DNA from: Trebouxia sp. TZW2008
Lineage: Eukaryota; Chlorophyta; Trebouxiophyceae; Trebouxiales; Trebouxiaceae
Assembly (NCBI GenBank): GCA_002118135.1
Contig: BDIU01000351.1
Span: 44,245 to 108,244 of the forward strand
Length of the DNA: 64,000 nucleotides
Reading direction: 5' to 3'
Shown: piece after piece, positions 55,601-64,000 of the stretch
Layout of the letters: every line of letters starts with the position of its first letter
Numbering within the stretch: the stretch's first letter is position 1
Program-made: the position numbers and the translations under genes
Notes under the pieces: generated by a model
Databases searched by the model: none
What the model was told of the DNA's origin: nothing
The model's input: the letters and a program-made list of their open reading frames with translations, nothing else

Positions 55601-56328
55601 ATCCAAAAGGCTCCATTGTGAACAAGCTTACATGGTATTGCTTCTTGATGACGTGTCACCAAGCAATGTGTGTTGAGGAGTCTTCTTGCGTTTCTAGCTG
55701 TTGCAATGTTCTTGTGCTGCACAGGCCGAAACCTTTTGGCAGAGTAGCCCCTTCATGTTGCAAAAGTATGGGTTGGGCTGGTGGGCACTACAGCTGCCAA
55801 TTGTTCTTGTCGTTGTGGGCAGTTCTTCATTCCGGCAATTTGAGCAACAGGTAGATTTTGACAAGGCAAACTGTGTTGTGCTCATTGCATGTACACAAAA
55901 ATTGACATGTCATTGGTCCTCCGGCAAAAGCACTCTTGAGAATTTGGGAGCTTATGCGCTTGGTTGCATTGTGTTAGTGAAGCAAGGTGCAAAGCGTCAA
56001 AACCTTTCTGGACGGGTTTGATTTGAAAGTGTTCTTCATGTAGGTCATTGATGCAGAGCTGGAGTGTAGTGCGCGCCCACTCAGCCCTCAACTGGCCGAT
56101 GCTTTTGACAAAATCAGCAAGCAAGTTTGCTCCCTTAGCGAACAAGTAGCGCACTTGCAACTCAGCATAGGTAGCATGATACAGCCATTGCCAACCTTGC
56201 TTGCTGAGCCCATTGTACCCATGGCTAACTGCTCCAAGTTGCAACCTGCTGGCCTTGAGCTTGCAATGGAAGGGCATGTGGGCTTATCATCAAGCTTGAG
56301 TTCAGTGAGAGAAGCTGTAGAAGAGTGA
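52690..56328 (+). pseudogene. Unidentified multi-exon gene, probably mobile-element derived and decayed
   Basis: A series of protein-like plus-strand exons without a recognised family. 52690-53048 reads AIKSARKALWRLKACQAGIP, PCQPYIAGVTSRAKIATTKA and, after an in-frame TGA at 52917-52919, continues in the same frame to NEEYAALLDAAMRFPDKQ and a GTACAA donor. Further exons: about 53550-53661 (DPQDTRYFMELVCSVCAEPL), 53760-53862 (DAQMTYAALANHRLPHLDCL), 53930-54030 (SMATSKQTYYDISTMLLRVA), 54278-54380, about 55386-55486 (RGQHTVEAVLYLVRHQTTH) and a final 56044-56328 exon with ISKQVCSLSEQVAHLQLSIG, a likely coiled coil, ending EAVEE-stop. A TGA at 55283-55285 also interrupts an open stretch. Whether this belongs with the recombinase downstream is inference from position and strand. 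Confidence 0.35.
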
Positions 56329-57598
56329 TTATTTGGGCTTCATGGCTTTCCACCACCACCAACTTTGCATGAGCAAGCTGTCCAGCGTGGTCGACGACTC
56401 AGCAAGAAAGCCATTAGATTTGTGACACCTTGCAGGTGGCTTGATGCACAACAGCCCAATTGTGGTGAATATAAATGAGGAAGCCTACACAAGGGCTTCA
56501 TTGCATGGTGAACATATTGTGAATCACTAAGCTTGAAAACATGATAAGCAATATGCAAAGGATGTATGCTAGTACCTTGCAAAAGGCTTTTGTACAAGCA
56601 AAGCCAGCATATTGATTTTGTGGCTTTGCAACGTCTTGCTTTGTTGATGTTGAAATTGGTGCAAGATTGGCATTCACAGCAGAAGCACCGCTTGAATGGC
56701 GCCCTTTGACGGCTCTGACAGCACCTGGCAAGCTTTTGGCTTGTCCATAAGTGAGATGGTTAAGGTACGTCTGTACTTGAACCATAAAACCTTTCAGTGC
56801 CGGGACACAACGGCACCATGTTCAGTACCAAACACAGTGGGCAAGCACCTTTCTTCTTTGACTGTCTGAGCCCAACCGTGTAGACGGCTCAACACGAACC
56901 TCGACCTGCCAAAGTCCGTCAAATACGCCCAGACCTTCATCACAAAGGCGTTTTCTCAGTGCCAACAGCTTTGCATCTAGTGGTGGCAAAGCTGACATCG
57001 AACATAAGTAAGTGAAGGCGCAACGTCAGCACTGTGGCATACTGTGGTTGTCAATGCTTTGCTGAGTCAAGCTCACTCAAGATCCGAGAGCCCACAATCC
57101 GGCAGGTGATGAGTGGCACACCAAGAGTGCTTGCTCCTCTTGCTGTTGAGGATGTAGCGTTCATTTGTCTAGCCTTGATCTTTCGTCCTGATGGCTAACC
57201 GGAGCATTGGCAGAACTCTTTGACTCTTGGATTGTGGCACAAATGTCCAGACGCGGTGTTGCAACGGCTACACATCACCAGCTCATACAAAACACTTCCA
57301 AAAACGACTTCATGCAATTTTGCACACATAGAGTTACAACCTTGAGTACAGCTACCTAAAGTGTGCAAATGTCGTCAACAACAATAGCAGTTGGGCTTCA
57401 CATATTCACATCCTTCACACATATTCATAAACGCAAGTCCAAGGGCACTCGCAAGTCAAGTAGGCCATAATGAAGATATTGCTGCCTACCTGTTTGAGGA
57501 TGAGGGGTACATTGTACTGGGCCTAAAGCACAAGCAAGGTCCCATAGATTATGATTGACCTCTACAACTCGATAGGTTTGCGCACCACTCTAATAATA
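56329..57598. other. Region with weak coding traces only
   Basis: A minus-strand stretch at 56785-56600 (YLNHLTYGQAKSLPGAVRAV, then NANLAPISTSTKQDVAKPQ) and a short plus-strand frame at 57468-57560 (NEDIAAYLFEDEGYIVLGLK) look protein-like but have no start, family or intact exon structure. They are probably remnants of the surrounding elements. Confidence 0.25.
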
Positions 57599-57599
57599 T

Positions 57600-58745
57600 C
57601 AAAAGCGGTACGTGCGAAGTGAAATCTCAATGTTCAACTTTTGGGAGCCCAAGTTGATTTTGGTAGCACGTCAGCAAGGAACGCCGGTTTGGCTGTTTGA
57701 TGTGCATTCACACAATATTCTTGAAAGCCACCTCAGCAAGGGCTATCATGAAGAATGCTTTGACGTCTTTCTTAAGCATACATCATACGGGTGTACAATC
57801 AGGAAGCAGATTCTCAAGACCATGTTGCCCAGCCTCCAATGCTTGAGGGCAATGAAGAGCTGATTGGACTGGCAGGGCTAGTCCAAGGTGGGTCAACAGG
57901 GCCAACACAAGGAAATCCCGGGTACGTAGTGCTCAAAAGCTTGGAGCAACATGAGGTGGAGAAGCTGGAACATGATTTGCATAGGGGTCAAGACGGCTAC
58001 CATTTGGACCAGCCTGTCAACATGTTGCTAGAGAAGCATTATTTTGACAAAAAGCTGAATCTTATCAACTCACCAAATTCTTTGGAACTTAGAGCTCTGG
58101 TATTTGATGAAATGTGCGTTGCCTCGTTCAAGAAGCAGAGGTTTTTGCGCATGTACAATGAGCTTCACAACACAGCACCCAACATAGCAGAGACTATGTT
58201 GCCAGGCAACCCATACTTGGGTACGTGGCCAGCATTGCCGGCTGAAATAGGTGCAATGCGTCAGCTTTGTGCCTTGTTGGAGATTGAGTCCCCACAGGAT
58301 CTCACATCAGAAATCCCAAGAGCACGTCTAGATGCAAAAAAGGATCAGCTAGCTCTTGTAGTTAAGGATCTTCAAACGCTTTGCGGTGTTCGCAATCCCA
58401 AGCGAGTCTGCATGTCTTCACAGCAGAGCCCAGAAGAGAGAGAAAGCAGGAAACATCCTCAAGACAGCCGTTGGCCAAGTACTGACAGCTTTTAGCAACA
58501 CCAAGCTGTCAACCATTAGTCGTGGGCAAGCTCAGAAAGCAAGCCGTCGCTCAGATTACCCTACAACCATTAGTCGTGGGCAAGCTCGGAAAGCAAACCG
58601 TCGCTGGGATAACCCTACCTATGGAATAACCATCAACATGGTCAAGGTGGAGAGTGGCAAGCTGCGTGATTCCTTCACAGAAGCTGTGATTGAGTTGATC
58701 AAGCCCAAAGCTCGTGAAGTTTTGGAGTTTTTGCCTGATACGTAG
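57600..58745 (+). pseudogene. Hypothetical protein of the recombinase-associated region, two frame breaks
   Basis: Three overlapping open segments on the plus strand join if one base is changed near 57785 (a GGG run) and one near 58430 (an AGAGAGAGAAAG stretch). Segment 1 reads MFNFWEPKLILVARQQGTPV. Segment 2 reads LNLINSPNSLELRALVFDEM, then LCALLEIESPQDLTSEIPRA. Segment 3 reads NILKTAVGQVLTAFSNTKLS and ends VLEFLPDT-stop, about 380 aa in all. A 54-bp tandem repeat at 58508-58615 encodes ISRGQA(Q/R)KA twice. No domain was recognised. It could be a nuclease or structural gene of the element, but nothing in the sequence says so. Confidence 0.4.
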
Positions 58746-59432
58746 GGTGTTACGTTTGTAGCTGGCTTTGAAGAAAACTGAGATAGCTTAGCTGGATGTC
58801 ACATTGTGATTCAAGCAGTATCACACAAGTAAGTGGCTGCACACATGAACAGTGTAAACCATAAGCAACATGTTTGTTTGTGATGTGAGGAATAATAACA
58901 TTGTAATGTGAGGAAGATGTTTGTAATGCCACTATTGCTCCTTTCATGGTCATGCAAATGCACAAAGCAAATTTCTGCAAAGCCCTTATTGTATAGGCCC
59001 CAAGACACACAAGCATGCTTGCTTGTGTGTGTGTGTGAGGCCTGTGCTTGCTGGTTGATACAGATCCTGAGGGATCAAATTTGTCAACTGCATAGCCATC
59101 AACATGTTTCAGCTGATGCATCCACTGCGATCACGAATAGCTTTCGATTTTGAACCCAAGCTGGGTTGGCAATTCCATGAATCAAGCGATATAGACTGAA
59201 GACAGCGACTTCATCATCACTGTAGTTCAGAAGCTCAAGTAGTCTACCCACATAAGGCAAGCTTGTCACAAAATTGCCCTTTTGCAATATAGTCTGCTTC
59301 AAGAAGCAATGTTGACAGACTTTGAACAGCTAGGAATATCTGTGACAGTCAAATCGTCTGACACACACCCCTGTACTCAAAATCATTTCAGCCGAAAATC
59401 GACCCGATTTTCTCCTCTGAAGCATACAGCTC

Positions 59433-60479
59433 ATGCAGCCCTTGACAGATGTCAACTCACCTGAGGATCAGATGCTCCTCAAAGGCATTACATGCAATAG
59501 GTCCCTTTCGGCAACCAGCAAGAAAGCCTACACAATGAGGCTCAGGCTTCTGGCCTCCAAGCGTAGAAAGCCAACTTTGGAAATCATGCTTGATGCTGCT
59601 CAATCCCTGGCCTGGCTTCGCCAAACATACAGTGAGTTGTGCACTCGCAAGGGATTCGTCAGCGCTGTCCTGGCAGCAGTCCGCCGATGCCCTCCAAAGT
59701 TTGCTGCAAGGCTGCAAAAAGCACAAAACCTCTGGCTACAAGAACTGTTATTGCTTGACCGTGCTTTGCAACAAAGGTATAAAAGCAATTTGCCAACTGC
59801 GAGGCAAGCTGCAGGCCATGTGCCATGGGCAGACATTGTCAAGTTGCAAGACAAACTGCCACGTGGTTCCAAAGCAAGGCTATTGCTATGTATGTACAGC
59901 CTTGGAATGGCGCCCATGCGTGCAGACTACAATCGCGTCGCTCTGCTGAGCTGTTGTGGTGAATCTGATCTGCTAGATACTGGTTTGCAGCGTGTAGCTG
60001 AAGAAAACTTCCTAAGGTTGCCTAAACAACAGTGTTGAGGGCGGCCTGCCATGCCGTACCTGCGTGAGTACAAGACAAGTGCACAACGGGGCGTATACAA
60101 GCGTGCATTGCATCCCAAACTCACAGCTGAGATTCAAGCTTCACTTGTTCAAGAGCCACGCCAATGGTCGTTTCAAGGCAAAGGCAACAAGCCTTACACT
60201 GCTAAGCAATTTTCAAAATGGGCATGCAAGACGCTAAGCAGTCTATTTGGCAAGCCTTTGACTTTGACTGGGTTGCGCCACTCGTTCTTGTCCAGTCTTG
60301 AATGGTCTGTACTATCACGCTTAGACCGTGAAGAAATTGCTAGCAGCATGGCCCACAGCGTTGATCAACAAGAACTCTACAGGTTTGTGTCNNCATTTGG
60401 GACAAAACAGTTGCAAGCACATCAGTGCATAGCGTGCCAATGCTGGACTGTCACAAGACTTCCGTTTAGACAAGACTGA
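59433..60479 (+). pseudogene. Tyrosine recombinase (transposon or viral type), interrupted by an in-frame stop
   Basis: Site-specific recombinase with an N-terminal SAM-like core-binding domain (SLSATSKKAYTMRLRLLAS, SELCTRKGFVSAVLAAVRR) and a C-terminal catalytic domain. Catalytic candidates: Arg in APMRADYNRV (about 59913-59930), Lys in FQGKGNK, Arg in TLTGLRHSFLSSL (about 60265-60290), His in SSMAHSVDQQ (60348-60365) and Tyr in QQELYRF (60371-60385). A TGA at 60036-60038 lies in frame between the first Arg and the rest, and the sequence reads on in the same frame (GRPAMPYLREYKTSAQRG). Two N bases at 60392-60393 follow the Tyr codon. The arrangement resembles recombinases of Cryptons, polinton-like viruses and DIRS-type elements. 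No reverse transcriptase is seen here, so DIRS is unlikely. The active-site residues survive, but the stop makes it probably inactive. Confidence 0.65.
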
Positions 60480-61085
60480 TCCTAAGGAGCTTTGTGTCTT
60501 TGAAGCGGGAAGTTCGTGACATTTAAGTCCAGGTGCAGCACTAACGCAGAATGTGGCATGATGAGGCATGTTTGCTTGCAAGGGACGTCTATGACCTCAG
60601 AAGGAAGTGAAACAAAGCTTGTTACAAGAGAAGACAGATGTGAAGACAGTTGAGTATCAAACTGTCACAGAACTCTTGTTTAGACAAGACTGATCCTAAG
60701 GAGCTTTGTGTCTTTGAAACGGAAAGCTTGTGACATTTGAGTCAAGGTGTGACACTGATGCAGAAAACATGATGAGGCATGTTTGCTTGCAGGGGATGTC
60801 TATGACCTCACAAGGAAGTGAAGCAAAGCTTGTTATAAAAGAAGACAGATGTGAACACAGTTGAGTATCGGGCTGTCACAGAACCCTTGTTTAGACAAGA
60901 CTAATCCTAAGGAGCTTTGTGTCTTTGAAGCGGGAAGTTCGTGACATTTAAGTCCAGGTGCAGCACTAATGCAGAATACATGATGAGGCATGTTTGCTTG
61001 CAACATATGTCTATGACCTCACAAGTAAGTGGAAACAAAGCTTGTCATAAGAGAAGACAGACCTGAACACAGTTGAGTAGCTGAG
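60455..61085 (+). repeat. Tandem repeat, unit about 212 bp, three copies
   Basis: Units begin near 60467, 60681 and 60892 with TAGACAAGACTGATCCTAAG (third: TAGACAAGACTAATCC) and share CAGGTG(C/T)A(G/A)CACT, GATGAGGCATGTTTGCTTGC, GTCTATGACCTCA and AAGAAGACAG. They start directly behind the tyrosine recombinase, where an element end or recombination site could lie. Confidence 0.85.
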
Positions 61086-62170
61086 GCAGAAGTTTTGTGG
61101 AATCAGCTATTGGCTTGCTAGTGCAGCTTGGATGCAACAAGACCAAGTAAGCGGACACGCTGCGCCACACTTGGTCTGTCATCATGCCGCAAGCTGCAAG
61201 CTGAAGCTGGCAGAGTCCCCGCTTCATTGAACACACCAGAAGAGGTTGGGGGCCTATAAGCATTTCAACCATATGTCGCTGAGTTGCTGTGCAATACATT
61301 GAAAGTAGTCTTGTGAACAAGCTTGATGAGACTCTGACTTTTGCATTGTAATGCAATGCAATGTTCACACTGATTGGCTATCACACTGGACGTTATCGAA
61401 GGGGCTTTGTATGACAGCCATTCAGCTGCATCACCTGCAACATGTGTCATTGTCCAGGCTGTCACCAAAAGGCAACTGTGTACACATGTGACTGATACTG
61501 ATTTCTTACAGGTATGTATGATGTGAAGGTGGTTTTTTGTGACAGCCAGTCAGTAATGTGTCCCAAGGTCCAAGTAAGGTATTGCAACAACACTGGTTCT
61601 TGAGAGACTTGCAGATGGTGAAGTGGAGTCTCTGCGACAGTTGGCTGACATGCATTTCTTGTCTCATGTGTGCTAATGTCTGTCTTTCCACAAACTCTAT
61701 TGCAACCAACACCAGTACTCTAGAGAGCTGTGTGGGTGTCTTATGACAAAGAATGGGCTGCATTGCTTGTGCAATGTGCGGCAATACCCATGGTGTTGCA
61801 GAACCTCTGCTGTAGGCAGAATTGCTACGTTACACGGTCATGTACTGTGAGCTGGACCGTAAGTGGCATTGGATTGGCTGCATCACTTGCAATGGCTATG
61901 TTGTCACAAATGTTACTGCAGGCAACATCATACTGTCGGGTCGGCATTTCGTGACAGTGAGTTGGCTGTATAGTAAAGGCCTGCAAATATGCTAGGACTA
62001 GCAGCTATTTTACTGAGCAGCGCAGTAAAGTCATCTACAACTCTGCAGACTGCTTTGCAGAAACTCAAGTACATTGTTGAGTGCGTGCAGGGCATTTGCA
62101 GAAGTGCTTGCAGGCAGCAATCTGTCTTCTGCTACGTTCTTACAACAGCTGACATTTCTACGTCTTGCTG
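61086..62170. other. Repeat-rich region with no supportable gene
   Basis: A minus-strand frame at 61300-61060 (HMVEMLIGPQPLLVCSMKRG, then DQVWRSVSAYLVLLHPSC) looks protein-like but is isolated. From 61400 to 61960 words such as TGTGACAG and CATCACTTGCAA recur loosely, suggesting diverged tandem copies. No RNA gene or domain was found. Confidence 0.3.
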
Positions 62171-62179
62171 AGTCATTTT

Positions 62180-62430
62180 GCAAGCCAGCAGTCCGTTGTC
62201 TAATGTGTTCTGGCGCAGGCTGGACCGCGCTCATATGCTCAGAGGAGGTTTGACTCACCAGAGTTCGTCAGTGAGAAAGCAAGTGGCCGCTTCGTCACTA
62301 TACGTCAAACGAAATACGGACAAGCCCTCTGACTTGTCAGCCGGAGCTCCATCTGAACGCATGTTCGCGTGCGCAGTACGGCACCACAAACCAAGCGAAA
62401 AACCTCCGATGACCTTTGATCTCTAAGAAA
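62180..62430. promoter_or_regulatory. Isolated CpG-rich block
   Basis: About 240 bp with frequent CG (TGGACCGCGCTCATATGC, GGCCGCTTCGTCACTATACG, GAACGCATGTTCGCGTGCGC), in contrast to flanking DNA. An open plus-strand frame (62178-62426) has no recognised product. Blocks like this elsewhere in the window sit at gene 5' ends. Confidence 0.3.
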
Positions 62431-62459
62431 TTTACTTTGACCTCTGCAGACCTCCAATC

Positions 62460-62740
62460 CAAAAGACCCCTCAACAAGTGACATGTGCTCGAGACATCTG
62501 GCTAGGATTGTGTTTGATTTCTAGGACTTGCGATAATATCTGGACTGCGTAATGTAAAAGCTGTCACTGTTGCACGCTAACAAATACCGGTAGTGCTTTT
62601 TAGAGTAGTCCCTCACTTATCATGTAGTATGATCATGCTGTTGTTTGTATGTTGTGTTGAACGATATAAGGACGTGTAACATCGAGCAAATGGTCTGCAC
62701 ATCATATCACGTGGCATACATGACTGTCTCATGGGCCTGA
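62460..62740. repeat. Dispersed duplicate, copy 1 (second at 63770-64000)
   Basis: Shares in order GGACTTGCGA/GGACTTGCAAGA, AAAAGCTGTCACT, a (G/C)TGCTTTT/GCTTTAAAG word, TTTGTATGTTG, GACGTGTAACATC/GACTTGTACAACATC and CGTGGCATACATG/CGTGCCATGATG with the end of the window. The copies are diverged and apparently non-coding in this place. Confidence 0.4.
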
Positions 62741-63455
62741 TACTACTGGTAGCGCAATGCCATGAAGGTCAACATCAGTTTCTATTGCTGCCTTCTCAAG
62801 CAGCGCTTGGCAGCCTAGTGCACTGGACTCTCAAAACAGGATTTTTTTGGCTCGCACTCTTTATTTTTTGAGGAGATTTGTAACACACATACGTTGTTGT
62901 CAAGCAAGCTAGGCATGCATGAGACAGAAAACCACCAATGCAGCATTTGGCTACACAGTGCAGGGTGTCAATTGCAAACAAGTCTTCCTAGCAACACATG
63001 ATAAGGCATTGCATGCATCAGTGCAATGCAACGTCATAGAAACTCATAAGTATTTACGCAAGTCAAACAGTTTGAGACAATGAGCATCGTATAGCCAAGC
63101 ATCAGCTGACACAAGCTTTGTGACTAGGCTAAGCTTTGTACAAACACCTTATACCTTGAAGACATCAGAACTTCTTGCTCTGTGAGATCTGTGCTCATTT
63201 TGTTACAATCAAACGCTGCATGTGATGTACACCCAAATACTGTGCAAACGTTGATAAACCAAATCATGGGTACTGCAACTACACATTGCTAAGGTGCATG
63301 TTTGAACACGTTGCTTGAGCGCTTGCCCACGCACAAGAAACACATATGTTCAAAATTGCACCATGACCATAAAGTTGCACCGCCTGTAACTCAAAGGCCT
63401 GCAGCGGCAAAGCCTATGTCCTTCTCATGTATGCGTTGATGATGTATTGCATGGC

Positions 63456-63810
63456 TTACGCTTCATAAAATTTTGACACACAAGCTGGTGTGGAATGCGT
63501 CCATTCCCTTGCTAGTTGATATGCAGTGCACACTTGCTCTTCAAGAGATGGACAGAATGACGTCAATGATTGAATCTGATCAGCAAATGTGGCACCTTGT
63601 ACACATCCTTTAAGCTTCTTGATAGGTTGTTGAAGGTCCTCATCCAAATCCTCTGGAGGCTCTTTGATTCTGGATTTGCTTGTGAGCATGTGGCCATTCT
63701 GTTTGAGAAAGTTTGCCATTTCAGGATATGCCTGCAAACACCCCTCAATTGACACATGGGCTTGCAACCTCTGGCGGAGTGCTTTTGATTCCTTGGACTT
63801 GCAAGATTCT
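63456..63810 (-). CDS. Unidentified C-terminal coding fragment
   Basis: An open minus-strand frame without its own ATG reads SCKSKESKALRQRLQAHVSI, CLQAYPEMANFLKQNGHMLT and EPPEDLDEDLQQPIKKLKGC, and ends SKFYEA-stop (63458-63456). The mixed hydrophilic, helical composition is protein-like. It overlaps the start of a dispersed duplicate that is repeated at 62460, so it is probably the end of a mobile-element gene. The upstream part lies to the right of the window or is lost. Confidence 0.35.
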
Positions 63811-64000
63811 CTGAGAGATATAAAGCAAAAGCTGTCACTATGGCATGCATGAATGGCGCTTTAAAGCTTCACATTGCACTACTTGTCATGAGCATCAGCA
63901 TGCCAGAATTTGTATGTTGCGTCAAAGAGCAAGATGAAGACTTGTACAACATCAAGGATCTGGTTTGCGTGCCATGATGTAGACATGTGCGGATAAGTCA
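63770..64000. repeat. Dispersed duplicate, copy 2
   Basis: Collinear with 62460-62740 as described there; it continues to the window edge. Confidence 0.4.

Noticed and set aside
57600..60479. DIRS or Kangaroo-type retroelement
   Set aside because: A tyrosine recombinase is present, but no reverse transcriptase or RNase H motif can be read in any frame of the neighbouring sequence.

Overview
The window reads as nuclear DNA of a green alga (Viridiplantae, most likely a chlorophyte). The evidence is a set of intron-rich genes whose best recognisable relatives are plant or algal: a PIE1/SWR1 remodeller, the green-lineage-specific rbcL maturation factor MRL1, an ILR1-type amidohydrolase and an AT4G16070-type class 3 lipase. 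Introns are GT-AG (one likely GC-AG), acceptors are mostly TGCAG, and gene bodies look poor in CpG and rich in TG/CA, while several gene starts sit in short CpG-rich blocks. No genus can be named from sequence reading alone.

Layout. 1-6381 (-): PIE1/SWR1-type ATPase, N-terminal part only; the ATPase lies beyond the left edge. 6382-8219: divergent intergenic region. 8220-9783 (+): M20 amidohydrolase. 10415-15422 (-): class V PLP enzyme. 16197-28332 (-): MRL1, reconstructed as 15 exons in consistent phase, about 1080 aa. 28333-30110: divergent intergenic region. 30111-41444 (+): class 3 lipase, 16 exons, about 1088 aa. 42368-51043 (+): JmjC ribosomal oxygenase (NO66/MINA type). 51590-51870 (-): small hypothetical ORF. 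52690-61085: degenerate mobile-element-like region with a tyrosine recombinase. 61086-64000: repeats and weak coding traces.

The strongest unexplained signal is structural. Nearly every gene carries local tandem arrays (period about 96-215 bp) in which an exon, or one exon end with its splice site, is copied two to six times. Normally one copy keeps frame and both splice sites; the others have stops, indels or lost splice sites. In at least one case (33178-33538) two full copies look usable, like mutually exclusive exons.

The genes do not form one pathway; they are ordinary nuclear genes for chromatin remodelling, chloroplast mRNA stability, amino-acid conjugate hydrolysis, lipid hydrolysis and ribosomal protein hydroxylation. 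Single-base frame breaks next to short homopolymers in otherwise well-conserved exons (near 8285, 11898, 13950) look more like assembly errors than pseudogenes. All exon models were built by hand from splice motifs, phase and remembered family patterns; none was checked by alignment or transcripts.
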